Assembly: GCA_021604105.1 (NCBI GenBank)
Contig: BQIW01000047.1
Span: forward strand, 1 to 35,066
Length of the DNA: 35,066 bases
Reading direction: 5' to 3'
Origin: Nitrospirales bacterium
GTDB taxonomy: Bacteria; Nitrospirota; Nitrospiria; Nitrospirales; UBA8639
Under the pieces are notes generated by a model that worked only from the letters and a program-made list of their open reading frames with translations, did no database searches and was not told where the DNA came from. Of this stretch, positions 7,696 to 15,391 are shown one piece after another (the stretch's first letter is position 1; each line of letters starts with the position of its first letter). The translations under genes were made by a program, and so were the position numbers.

Positions 7696-8691
7696 ATGCT
7701 TCCCCTTCTCAGTCGATGGAATCCGATTCGGCTTCTATCTTTTGTCTCCCCACGAAACAAACATAAACGAGATCGCAACCGGCCATCACAGCGGTTGGCG
7801 AACCGAAACCTGCGTACGGCAGGGAGCGCGTTTGTCCTTGTGATCAGTGTGACCCTGACGATTGCTCTCACAGATAGACTGTGGGCAAATGAGGAGCCAC
7901 TGAGCAAACCTTCATGGTCTGAGGAAGATCAAAAGATCCTACAAACCATTCACACCATACTCGTCGCCGGCACCGTCCAAACCTGGCTGAATGTACCGAG
8001 TCCACCCTACAATGTGGGGGTGACCTTGAAACTCAAACTGGAAGATGCCGGGTTTCAGGTGGTCTTTGATCCCAAGCAACCATATGATGCGATTCTCCAC
8101 ATTCAATATGAGGAAGTACCCAGTGGACAGTTTCAGGTATTGGAACAAGCCACGGCTATCCGCTACGACATGACGTTGGTGCATGAACGCTTAGGCAAAA
8201 TTTTCTCACATCACTTTGAGGCACAACCCAATGCGATTCCCCTCGGGAGTTTGTATTGGGACGCGATTGGTAATTTGGAGGAAGATCCCTATTACTGTTT
8301 TGTAGGAGATCTCATTCGGGGACATATTGATCGGGTCCAGAATGAACAGGACATGTTAATGGAGGTATTGGTACGGCCCTTTTCCCAAAACGAGTTGGTT
8401 AATGCGGCCGGGTCCCGGGGAGCGACTCAGGCTCTGGTTCAACAACGCGCCAGATTGAATATCATTCAGGAACTGGGAGAAGGGTCGTTTCAGACCCCTG
8501 AAGCGCAGGCAGTCTTGTGGACGGTTGCCAAAAAAGCGCAACCGAATGAACGGGGGGCGGCCATAACTCAACTTGGCGAGATTGGCGACACCACGTTTCT
8601 CTCTCCACTCACAACATTGTTGGAACAAGAAACCGATCCGGAAGTCCGATCGGCTGCGGAGCATGCGATCCAACGCATTGAATCCCGGTAA
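7696..8691 (+). CDS. Exported or membrane-anchored protein with C-terminal HEAT-like repeat
   Basis: A protein of about 331 residues. I chose ATG 7696 because GGAG lies five bases upstream; ATG 7684 has no such signal. A basic N-region of roughly 40 residues precedes one hydrophobic segment (AFVLVISVTLTIALTDRLWA), which acts as a long signal peptide or anchor. The middle (about 70-200) contains LKLKLEDAGFQVVFDP and DAILHIQYEE, reminiscent of small lipoprotein domains that bind partner proteins, but I cannot name the family. The last ~60 residues, with RGAAITQLGEIGD and PEVRSAAEHAIQRI, fit a HEAT_2 repeat used for protein-protein contacts. A perfect 8-bp hairpin lies just downstream. Confidence 0.6.
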   Translation: MLPLLSRWNPIRLLSFVSPRNKHKRDRNRPSQRLANRNLRTAGSAFVLVISVTLTIALTDRLWANEEPLSKPSWSEEDQKILQTIHTILVAGTVQTWLNVPSPPYNVGVTLKLKLEDAGFQVVFDPKQPYDAILHIQYEEVPSGQFQVLEQATAIRYDMTLVHERLGKIFSHHFEAQPNAIPLGSLYWDAIGNLEEDPYYCFVGDLIRGHIDRVQNEQDMLMEVLVRPFSQNELVNAAGSRGATQALVQQRARLNIIQELGEGSFQTPEAQAVLWTVAKKAQPNERGAAITQLGEIGDTTFLSPLTTLLEQETDPEVRSAAEHAIQRIESR

Positions 8692-8723
8692 CCTCAACTG
8701 GAGGAAGAGTCAACTGCGGAAAA

Positions 8724-8748
8724 CCATCCTGTATGCCGAGCAGGATGG
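8724..8748. terminator. Candidate terminator hairpin after the HEAT-like gene
   Basis: CCATCCTG (8724-8731) and CAGGATGG (8741-8748) form a perfect 8-bp stem with a 9-base loop, 33 bases past the stop codon at 8691. No T-run follows, so termination would need Rho or another factor; a role in 3'-end protection is equally possible. Confidence 0.4.
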
Positions 8749-8971
8749 GCCATAAACCATGCCGAGAGTGAATTGAGCTGAAAAAATCTGACATTCGTCC
8801 GACCAGGCTGATAAATTTTCGGCATAAATCGGTCTCTCTCATACCTCACCCCGCAATTCGTCAGGGGGGTCAACGAGAGGGAAGATGGGATTCTAGTGTA
8901 TAAATACTTCGCTTGGATCACGCAGATAGTGAACGAAGACCCTAGGTTGCGGGTAAGCCTCGTCCTCCTTT

Positions 8972-8996
8972 ATCCGGCTGTCAGGCCGTGCCGGAT
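8972..8996. repeat. Inverted repeat ATCCGGC/GCCGGAT
   Basis: ATCCGGC (8972-8978) pairs with GCCGGAT (8990-8996) around an 11-base loop, about 95 bases downstream of the leftward DUF4412 stop. It may act as a 3' structure for that transcript; there is no T-run. Confidence 0.4.
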
Positions 8997-9089
8997 GGGA
9001 AGGATCTGAGGCCGGATCGAGAAACCTGAAACCCAGCGAGACTCATTGTTTCTCTCAGATTGGCTCTTTACCTTCCAGGTTCTTCTCTG

Positions 9090-9923
9090 CTATTGCCCCA
9101 TTGGAGAGGAAAGATTATTCGGCAAGAAGTCCTTTTTACCATACTCTTTGGGAGGGTCAAATTCCCTCGCGGCGACCGACTTTTCCTCCACTCCGGTCAA
9201 CCGGGTTTCTGTGACAATGCTTCCATTGGAGAAAATTCTTGTCAACACCGGGTAGCCTTCAATTTTCCCTATTGATTCAAAAAACGATGCTGGCCCTCCC
9301 CCGCCTTTGAATGCCCCTTGCCAGACCTCTTGAGAAAAGGCGGCCATATCATGAAACACTCCCCGGGCTTCCTGACTGCCCGGAACCTGCTCCCAATCAC
9401 TCACGCAATGTTCTGCGACTTTTTCGTTTTCCCGCCAGGTTTCATATTTCACACAGGGGTAGCCATTAATGGTCTGCCTTTCTCCGGTTTTTTTAACCTC
9501 CATCTCGACTTTCCCTTCCATCATGGCTGGATTGATCCCCTGACCGGCAAACATCTTTTCCATCATAGCTCGTCGTTCCGGAGGCATATTCTTTAGCATT
9601 TCCTGCATCTTTTCCATGGCCGGGTTGATCTGTCGACCAAGATTGACCATCGTGGCCTTGTCCATAGCACGCCAGGTGTGATCTCCATGATTGATCAGCA
9701 GAATTTCCTGCCGATCCCCTCGATAAATCACCGTGGATTGAGTGGCCCCTGCTTCATTCATCGTCATTTTCAGTTTCTTCCCGTCGACTGTCATCGCGTC
9801 CGTTCTGGAAGGCATGTCTGTTCGATTGGGAAAGGTCGTCTCGACATGAAAAATCACCCCAGCACAGACCGTCGTCTGGATACCCAGCACCAACCCGCCC
9901 ATAAGTCCCAGAACCTTCCCCAT
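9090..9923 (-). CDS. Secreted DUF4412-type protein
   Basis: A 277-residue protein from ATG 9923, which has AGGAGG five bases upstream; an in-frame start at 10010 lacks this. A signal peptide is visible at residues 1-24 (MGKVLGLMGGLVLGIQTTVCAG). The mature part has the features of DUF4412/LolA-like beta-sheet proteins: FHVETTF at the start, then DGKKLKMTM, an ILLINHGDHTWRAMDK strand, and a Met-rich helix (MEKMQEMLKNMPPERRAMMEKMF). A later NGYPCVKYETW with EHCVSDW places two Cys where a disulfide could form. Function is unknown; a periplasmic location is inferred. The gene appears monocistronic. Confidence 0.7.
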   Translation of the reverse strand: MGKVLGLMGGLVLGIQTTVCAGVIFHVETTFPNRTDMPSRTDAMTVDGKKLKMTMNEAGATQSTVIYRGDRQEILLINHGDHTWRAMDKATMVNLGRQINPAMEKMQEMLKNMPPERRAMMEKMFAGQGINPAMMEGKVEMEVKKTGERQTINGYPCVKYETWRENEKVAEHCVSDWEQVPGSQEARGVFHDMAAFSQEVWQGAFKGGGGPASFFESIGKIEGYPVLTRIFSNGSIVTETRLTGVEEKSVAAREFDPPKEYGKKDFLPNNLSSPMGQ

Positions 9924-10472
9924 ATCAACCTCCTGACGCGTGATAAATGGAACAGCCTGCAGCGTTGACAGGTCGAAAACACTGAGATCCGTCAATTTCT
10001 CAGAATTCAACCTGATTCACAAGTCTTTTTTGTTGCAAAAAAGCATTTATTCACACTTCTCCTCCTGTCATCCTGATCACACCAGGAACCATTTTTAAGA
10101 GAGAGCTAGGAATTGGTTTCCTCTTCCTGGTAAAAGAAGTAAGGACAGATAAGGCTCGTTAGACGACCTCCCCACATAACCGACAGGCAGGCATCCCATA
10201 AAAGGCGTCACGAGTTGTCGTGACCTTTCACGGTTTCGTTATCATGGTCAAGGACCATATGCTGCCCGGCGCGACACGACCAGCGAGTCGCGGGGTAGGA
10301 CAACGGTAAGAAGGCCCAGTCTCATAAAGATAAGGCCAACCAACCCAAGGAAGCCGGTTTACACCGTCCCTTCTTCTCGTCTTTAACGAACATCACATAT
10401 CGACAGACCGGCTCACGTCGGCCTGCACACAATAAATATCGGAACCTCATCCAGAAAGGTTGCAAAACCGTC
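9924..10472. promoter_or_regulatory. Long structured leader region upstream of the DEAD-box helicase
   Basis: About 550 gene-free bases between divergent genes. Two perfect hairpins lie close together: GTCACGA/TCGTGAC (10207-10224, GTTG loop, partly extended by flanking AAAG/CTTT) and ATGGTC/GACCAT (10244-10258). The last 174 bases before the helicase start stay open in the helicase frame (after a TAG at 10296-10298) but contain no ATG, GTG or TTG. Cold-induced helicase mRNAs such as E. coli csdA have long regulated leaders; such a role here is an inference. Confidence 0.4.
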
Positions 10473-12230
10473 ATGAAACACGTTGCCTCCAAACCACCCA
10501 CCGCTCCAACGATGAAGGGCTTTTCACCAGGCTTTGCCGCCCTCGGCCTTGAAGCAGCGCTGCTGACCACACTCGAGGCATTAGGATATGAAGAGCCCAC
10601 CCCCATCCAACGCGAAGCCATTCCACCCCTATTAGCTGGAAACGACCTTCTGGGGCGTGCCGCAACCGGAACCGGAAAAACCGCTGCATTCACCCTTCCC
10701 CTACTCCAGCGTCTTGCCCATTCGCCAAAGCAGCCACATCCTTCGGCGCTTATTCTTGTGCCCACACGAGAGTTGGCAATCCAAGTCTGCGAGGCTGTCC
10801 AGCGTTATGGGAAACAGCAGACCATCGCCATCCTCGCCGTATATGGAGGGCAGGCCATTCGTCCACAGCTCATCGCATTAAAACGCGGGGTCGATATCGT
10901 CGTGGCAACGCCGGGACGGGCCCTGGACCATATCCGACGCAAGACCCTTCAGCTCAAGGACCTTCAGATTGTGGTGCTGGATGAAGCCGATGAGATGCTG
11001 AATATGGGTTTCGCAGAAGATCTGGATGCCATTTTAAAACACACGCCGACGACCAGGCAGACCGCACTGTTTTCAGCAACCATGCCTGCACGCATCGCCT
11101 CAATCGCACGACACCATTTGCGCAATCCTATCGAGATTCAAATCATCAAGGAACCAGTGAAAGCCGGGGTAGCTCCTCGGGTTCACCAGACGGCCTACCT
11201 CGTGGCCCGGCCACATAAAGTGGCCGCTTTGGCCAGAATCCTGGATATGTCCAGCCCAAAATCTGCCCTGGTATTCTGCCGAACCCGATTGGAGGTCGAT
11301 GAGCTGACCTCAATGCTCAACGGCCGCGGGTATCGAGGGGAAGGCCTGCATGGCGGGATGAACCAGGCTCAACGTGATCGGGTGATGCAATCGTTTCGCG
11401 CGGGGAAAACCGAGCTGCTTGTCGCTACAGACGTGGCGGCCCGGGGTCTGGATATTCCTCACGTGTCACACGTCGTGAACTACGATGTCCCATCCTCTCC
11501 CGAAGCCTACGTCCATCGTATCGGACGAACCGGACGAGCCGGGCGAGCCGGAGAAGCTTTAACCCTTGTGGAACCACGCGAACGCTGGCTACTCCAAAAC
11601 ATCGAGCGCCTGACCAAATCAAAAGTCGAGATGGGCTCCCTCCCGACGGGAGCTGACCTTCAAGCCAAGCGCCTTGAACAACTGGGCATTTCCATTCAGG
11701 ATATGCTCAAGGCCAACGACTTTGAACAATTCCGGGTTGTGGTCAACGCCCTCACGGAAAAATTTGACCCGGCGGACGTCGCCGCAGCCGCCATTCAATT
11801 GGCGTATGGGTCGAAAACAGATATTCGTGTCGAAGAAGATATTCCTATGATACGGGACCGGGCATCCGACACCTCTCCAACATCCAGGCGGCCAAGGCGA
11901 GGGCCATCAGAATTCCCAAACGCTGGAAGGGCTCCCAGAGGCGGTGGTGGTGGTAAGCCGGTCGGCAGGCGGGAACGTCACAGTCAATTCACAAGCATGG
12001 CGACCTTGCATGTGAACGCCGGTCGAATGGCAGGAGTCCGCACAGGAGATCTGGTGGGTGCCATTGCCAACGAGGCCGGTATCAATTCGAATCTGATTGG
12101 CCCCATTAAAGTCTCCGATCAATTCTCCCTGGTCAAAGTGCCGGAAGAGCATGTCCACGGCATTATCAAGGCTCTAGGGAGGACGAGAATTAAAGGACAA
12201 AAAGTCACCATCCGTCAGTATAAGGAATAA
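10473..12230 (+). CDS. deaD: DEAD-box ATP-dependent RNA helicase (CsdA/DeaD-like) with DbpA-type RNA-binding domain
   Basis: A 585-residue protein that unwinds RNA duplexes during ribosome assembly and mRNA turnover, often at low temperature. Visible motifs are the Q motif (YEEPTPIQ, 39-46), Walker A ATGTGKT (64-70), PTRELA (97-102), DEAD (170-173), SAT (201-203) and HRIGRTGR (about 350). A low-complexity Arg/Gly-rich linker (RRPRRGPSEF to RGGGGGKPVGRR) follows. The C-terminal ~75 residues, from FTSMATLHVNAGRMAGVRTG to the end, match the DbpA-like RRM that gives CsdA/DbpA proteins their RNA contact. The start is the first ATG in frame; its ribosome binding site is weak. The symbol reflects family assignment; CsdA, SrmB and RhlE paralogues cannot be fully separated here. 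Confidence 0.9.
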   Translation: MKHVASKPPTAPTMKGFSPGFAALGLEAALLTTLEALGYEEPTPIQREAIPPLLAGNDLLGRAATGTGKTAAFTLPLLQRLAHSPKQPHPSALILVPTRELAIQVCEAVQRYGKQQTIAILAVYGGQAIRPQLIALKRGVDIVVATPGRALDHIRRKTLQLKDLQIVVLDEADEMLNMGFAEDLDAILKHTPTTRQTALFSATMPARIASIARHHLRNPIEIQIIKEPVKAGVAPRVHQTAYLVARPHKVAALARILDMSSPKSALVFCRTRLEVDELTSMLNGRGYRGEGLHGGMNQAQRDRVMQSFRAGKTELLVATDVAARGLDIPHVSHVVNYDVPSSPEAYVHRIGRTGRAGRAGEALTLVEPRERWLLQNIERLTKSKVEMGSLPTGADLQAKRLEQLGISIQDMLKANDFEQFRVVVNALTEKFDPADVAAAAIQLAYGSKTDIRVEEDIPMIRDRASDTSPTSRRPRRGPSEFPNAGRAPRGGGGGKPVGRRERHSQFTSMATLHVNAGRMAGVRTGDLVGAIANEAGINSNLIGPIKVSDQFSLVKVPEEHVHGIIKALGRTRIKGQKVTIRQYKE

Positions 12231-12325
12231 GGGTTTTCCTGATACCGTTAGTGATGGAATGCCTTCAATCATGTGCGTGGTCCACACATCATCACTATTA
12301 TTAAAAATGGGCAGGAGAACTTCAC

Positions 12326-12373
12326 ATGGCGTCTGTTTATCTCACCCTTAATGTGAATGTATGTTATGCCTAG
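12326..12373 (+). CDS. Possible 15-residue leader peptide overlapping the sirtuin start
   Basis: A short reading frame, MASVYLTLNVNVCYA, starts 8 bases after a GGAG motif and ends at TAG 12371-12373, overlapping the first codons of the downstream sirtuin. The sirtuin has no ribosome binding site of its own, so translation may be coupled through this short frame. This is read from spacing only; it could be chance. Confidence 0.3.
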   Translation: MASVYLTLNVNVCYA

Positions 12374-13100
12374 TGGACTGACGATTCTTGATGTGCGTGA
12401 CTGTCTGGCTCAAGCCCGGTCGGTCACGGTTCTTACCGGTGCGGGAATTTCCGCGGATAGCGGCGTGCCGACGTTTCGCGGACCCGAAGGCTTGTGGAAA
12501 AATTACCGACCTGAAGAATTGGCATCGCCTGAAGCCTTTGCCCGGGACCCGAAACTTGTTTGGGAGTGGTATAATTGGCGCCGTGAACTGGTCGCAACCA
12601 AACAGCCGAATGCGGCACACAAAACTCTCGTGGCACTGGAACGCCGGATTGAACATTTTTGGCTCATCACGCAGAACGTCGATGGTCTTCATGCCCTTGC
12701 CGGCTCGCAACGCCTTTCAGAAATCCATGGCAACATCTGGAAAGTGCGTTGTACACAATGCAATAGGGTCTCGCCGAACCGCGACCTGCCATTGGTCTAT
12801 CCACCCATCTGCACGGACTGTTCCGGGTTATTACGCCCTCATATTGTGTGGTTTGGAGAATCTTTAGATCAGGATGATATGACACGCAGTTATCAGGCAG
12901 TGCGAACTTGTGATATTCTTCTCATTATTGGCACGTCAGGCGTGGTGTATCCTGCTGCATCCTTTGCTCCCATTGCCAAAGACGGTGGCGCATTGGTGGT
13001 CGAACTGAATTTAGACCCGACGCCAAACTCCTCCATTGTCGATGTGGCCTTTCAGGGCCGTGCCAAAGACCTGGTGCCACTCTTAGGCGACGCCACCTAA
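12366..13100 (+). CDS. cobB: NAD-dependent protein deacylase, class III sirtuin (SIRT5/CobB-like)
   Basis: A zinc sirtuin of about 244 residues (start ATG 12366; ATG 12357 would add three residues). It removes acyl groups from lysine using NAD. The Rossmann motif is LTGAGISADSGVPTFRG, followed by ITQNVDGLH with the catalytic region and EIHGN with the general-base His. The zinc ribbon is RCTQC and ICTDC, and IGTSG and ELNLDP close the NAD site. WEWYNWRRE contains the Y-x-x-R pair (Tyr72 and Arg75 counted from ATG 12357) at the place where SIRT5 holds Tyr102/Arg105 to bind succinyl or malonyl lysine. Desuccinylase/demalonylase activity is therefore predicted. It precedes the sulfur-carrier genes but is separated from them by a probable terminator. 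It is unrelated in architecture to the SIR2-like protein at 4043. Confidence 0.9.
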   Translation: MPSGLTILDVRDCLAQARSVTVLTGAGISADSGVPTFRGPEGLWKNYRPEELASPEAFARDPKLVWEWYNWRRELVATKQPNAAHKTLVALERRIEHFWLITQNVDGLHALAGSQRLSEIHGNIWKVRCTQCNRVSPNRDLPLVYPPICTDCSGLLRPHIVWFGESLDQDDMTRSYQAVRTCDILLIIGTSGVVYPAASFAPIAKDGGALVVELNLDPTPNSSIVDVAFQGRAKDLVPLLGDAT

Positions 13101-13115
13101 TCGCACAATTTCTTG

Positions 13116-13147
13116 ACTCCCTTCGTGGGGGTTTGTTACGTTTTTTT
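13116..13147 (+). terminator. Probable intrinsic terminator or attenuator between cobB and the sulfur-carrier gene
   Basis: ACTCCC (13116-13121) pairs with GGGGGT (13127-13132, one G-T wobble) around a TTCGT loop. It is followed by a T-rich tail ending in seven consecutive T (to 13147). It lies 15 bases after the cobB stop and about 38 bases before the next start, so it could end cobB transcription or attenuate read-through. Confidence 0.5.
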
Positions 13148-13184
13148 GTTTAGGGATTCTCAGTACTTACGTTTGGAGCACGGT

Positions 13185-13385
13185 ATGCAATTGACGATTA
13201 ATGGTAAACCTGAAACCCTGGAGGTTTCGACGGTGCTGGACGTCTTGAAAACCAAAGATATTGATCCGCAACTCGTCGCTGTGGAACTGAATACGCAGAT
13301 GGTTGAGCAAGAACAATTGGGAACCACCTCTATTAAAGATGGCGATCGACTGGAATTTTTGTTTTTTATGGGCGGTGGCGTGTGA
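13185..13385 (+). CDS. ThiS/CysO-like ubiquitin-fold sulfur carrier with masked C-terminus (GGG-V)
   Basis: A 66-residue beta-grasp protein. The start ATG 13185 has GGAG six bases upstream. MQLTINGKPETLE, TVLDVL and AVELNTQMV follow the ThiS pattern, and IKDGDRLEFLFFMGGGV is the typical tail. The carrier Gly-Gly must be exposed to be adenylated by an E1-like enzyme and converted to a thiocarboxylate. Here one extra Val follows the glycines, so processing is expected, probably by the JAMM peptidase at 17961. It overlaps by four bases (GTGA) with the cysteine synthase gene, as in cysO-cysM pairs of actinobacteria. A role in thiamine synthesis is possible, but no thiG or other thi gene is near, which favours cysteine synthesis. 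Confidence 0.8.
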   Translation: MQLTINGKPETLEVSTVLDVLKTKDIDPQLVAVELNTQMVEQEQLGTTSIKDGDRLEFLFFMGGGV

Positions 13386-14311
13386 GTGCCGGGGTTCTTC
13401 GGAATATTACGGATGGCATTGGGCATACGCCGTTAGTACGATTAAACCGGCTTTCCCTTCCAGACGGGGCCACAATATTTGGAAAGGCGGAGTTTTACAA
13501 TCCCGGCGGAAGTGTGAAAGACCGCATCTGCCTGAATATGATTGATGAGGCAGAGCAGAATGGACAGCTCAAGCCGGGTGGCACCATTGTGGAACCGACC
13601 AGTGGTAATACCGGCATCGGATTAGCCTTGGTGTCTGCCGTTCGTGGTTATAAACTGATTCTCGTCATGCCGGAGGGGATGAGCCTGGAACGGGCCAGCC
13701 TGCTTTCCTCGTATGGCGCGCAGTTGGTGTTGACTCCTGCTCGGGAAGGGATGCGAGGATCCATTAAAGAGGCAGAAAGTATTTTGGAGCAAAATCCCGA
13801 ATACTTCATGCCAAACCAGTTTTCTAATCCGGCCAATCCAGCCATACATCGCAACACAACCGCGTTGGAAATCTGGGAGGCATTGGAAGGCAAGGTTGAT
13901 GCATTCGTGGCTGCGGTGGGCACCGGCGGAACGATTACCGGCTGTGGAGAACTGTTTAAAGAAAGAAATCCTTCGGTCAAGGTCATTGCGCTAGAACCAG
14001 CCGGCTCTCCCGTCTTGTCTGGAGGAGAACCCGGGCCCCACAGAATCCAAGGCATTGGCGCCGGCTTCGTCCCCAAGGTTCTGAATCGCTCACTCATTGA
14101 TGAAATTATGACCGTGACTGATGAAGAGGCTTACCAAACCACGAAGCAACTTGCTAGGAAGGAAGGCCTTTTGGTGGGGATTTCTGCGGGGGCCAATGTG
14201 TTTGCCGCTCAAAAGGTCGCCGAATCCTTAGGTCCAAATAAGAATGTGGTGACGATTCTCTGCGATACAGGCGAACGATATCTCAGTATTGAAAAATATT
14301 TCAATATTTAG
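13382..14311 (+). CDS. Cysteine synthase (CysK/CysM family, PLP fold type II)
   Basis: A 309-residue enzyme that makes cysteine from an activated serine and a sulfur donor. The GTG start overlaps the TGA of the carrier gene, giving tight translational coupling. HTPLVRL opens the domain and NPGGSVKDR carries the PLP lysine (Lys46). TSGNTGIGLALV binds the cofactor phosphate or substrate carboxylate, GTGGTITGCG binds phosphate, and ISAGAN and CDTGERY complete the fold. Length is normal for CysK/CysM. Coupling to a sulfur carrier suggests it uses carrier thiocarboxylate (CysM-like, possibly with O-phosphoserine) and not only free sulfide with O-acetylserine; that is an inference from context. Confidence 0.9.
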   Translation: MSAGVLRNITDGIGHTPLVRLNRLSLPDGATIFGKAEFYNPGGSVKDRICLNMIDEAEQNGQLKPGGTIVEPTSGNTGIGLALVSAVRGYKLILVMPEGMSLERASLLSSYGAQLVLTPAREGMRGSIKEAESILEQNPEYFMPNQFSNPANPAIHRNTTALEIWEALEGKVDAFVAAVGTGGTITGCGELFKERNPSVKVIALEPAGSPVLSGGEPGPHRIQGIGAGFVPKVLNRSLIDEIMTVTDEEAYQTTKQLARKEGLLVGISAGANVFAAQKVAESLGPNKNVVTILCDTGERYLSIEKYFNI

Positions 14312-14421
14312 GTGATTTCCACTAAACCTTTTTCCAGGAAGAAAGAGTCAAGATGAGGAGGAGCACACAACATCCCTCCCTCAAGCGAGATAAGGATATT
14401 TGAGATGCGCTGGGTTATATG

Positions 14422-14440
14422 GGCTTTTTGAGAAAAAGCC
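14422..14440. repeat. Perfect hairpin between the cysteine synthase and E1 genes
   Basis: GGCTTTTT (14422-14429) and AAAAAGCC (14433-14440) form a perfect 8-bp stem with a three-base GAG loop, about 110 bases after the cysteine synthase stop. No T-run follows. It may mark a transcript boundary between 13185-14311 and the operon that starts at 14530. Confidence 0.45.
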
Positions 14441-14529
14441 TCACGCCCAAGAACCATTTGTAAATTTCAACACGCCTCATTCTCCTCTAATATGGGGATA
14501 ACCCCATACACCTAAAGGTCAGAGATCAT

Positions 14530-15360
14530 ATGAGTTTCACAGAAGACCAAATTACCCGTTATAGCCGCCACATTCTACTACCGGAAATAGGCGGTAAGGG
14601 ACAGAAAAAATTGTCGCAGGCGAAAGTTTTTATCGTTGGAGCCGGGGGCCTGGGATGCCCCGTCGCCTACTACCTTGCAGCAGCCGGCATTGGCACCATT
14701 GGATTGATTGATAGTGATGTGGTGGATTTTTCCAACCTTCAACGACAGATCCTTCACCATACTCCTGATGTAGGACGGTCCAAGGTGCTTTCGGCCAAGG
14801 AAAAAATTCTGGCGTTAAACCCTGATGTCCAGGTCAACATGCATGAAGAACGATTGACTTCTCGCAATGCTCGAGACTTAGTCCGCCAATACGATATCAT
14901 CATTGATGGCGTCGACAACTTCCCGGCAAAATTTTTAATCAATGACGCCTGTTTTATGGAGAATAAGCCACTTGTCCATGGGGGAATTCTGCGATTTGAA
15001 GGACGGGCCTTTACCATTATTCCCAATCAATCCGCCTGCTATCGGTGTATTTTTAAAAATCCGCCACCGGCCGGTGTGGTTCCTACTTGCCAGGAGGCCG
15101 GGATCATTGGAGTCGTTGCGGGTATTATTGGGACAATTCAGGCCACAGAAGCCATTAAACTCATCCTCAACATTGGAACGCCATTAACAAACCGCATCCT
15201 GGATTTTGACGCACGCACCACCGCGTTTCGAGAAATTCGCGTCAAACGGAATCCTTCCTGTGCACTTTGCGGCCCAAATCCTTCGTTGACGGAACTCATC
15301 GATTATGAACAAGAGGCATGCCAATTACAACCATCGGCGACAACGTTAACCAACGGATAA
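14530..15360 (+). CDS. MoeB/ThiF-type E1-like adenylyltransferase, copy A
   Basis: A 276-residue enzyme that adenylates the C-terminal glycine of a ubiquitin-fold carrier as the first step to a thiocarboxylate. RYSRHILLPEIGGKGQKKL is the family N-terminus and GAGGLG (37-42) is the ATP-binding loop. DxDVVDxSNLQRQ (61-73) and the DGVDNFPAKFLINDAC stretch are typical. Cys170/Cys173 and Cys244/Cys247 form the zinc site, and Cys187 in PTCQEAG is the likely catalytic cysteine. There is no C-terminal rhodanese domain, so sulfur must come from elsewhere. It heads a tight operon with the threonine synthase homologue, second carrier, NIL protein, second E1 and JAMM peptidase. It resembles copy B at 17156 through the whole length. 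Confidence 0.9.
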   Translation: MSFTEDQITRYSRHILLPEIGGKGQKKLSQAKVFIVGAGGLGCPVAYYLAAAGIGTIGLIDSDVVDFSNLQRQILHHTPDVGRSKVLSAKEKILALNPDVQVNMHEERLTSRNARDLVRQYDIIIDGVDNFPAKFLINDACFMENKPLVHGGILRFEGRAFTIIPNQSACYRCIFKNPPPAGVVPTCQEAGIIGVVAGIIGTIQATEAIKLILNIGTPLTNRILDFDARTTAFREIRVKRNPSCALCGPNPSLTELIDYEQEACQLQPSATTLTNG

Positions 15361-15391
15361 ACCCCACCGTTTAAGAGGGGAGGATAATGCT

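Larger units (their letters stand above)
8692..9089. other. Intergenic region between convergent genes
   Basis: About 400 bases without a credible gene, between the 3' ends of the HEAT-like gene and the DUF4412 gene. It contains two clear inverted repeats, listed separately at 8724-8748 and 8972-8996. I see nothing else that can be supported. Confidence 0.45.

Noticed and set aside
13185-13385. Thiamine biosynthesis locus (thiS with thiG)
   Set aside because: No thiG, thiH/thiO or thiE is present; the overlap with cysteine synthase and the blocked tail point to cysteine synthesis.
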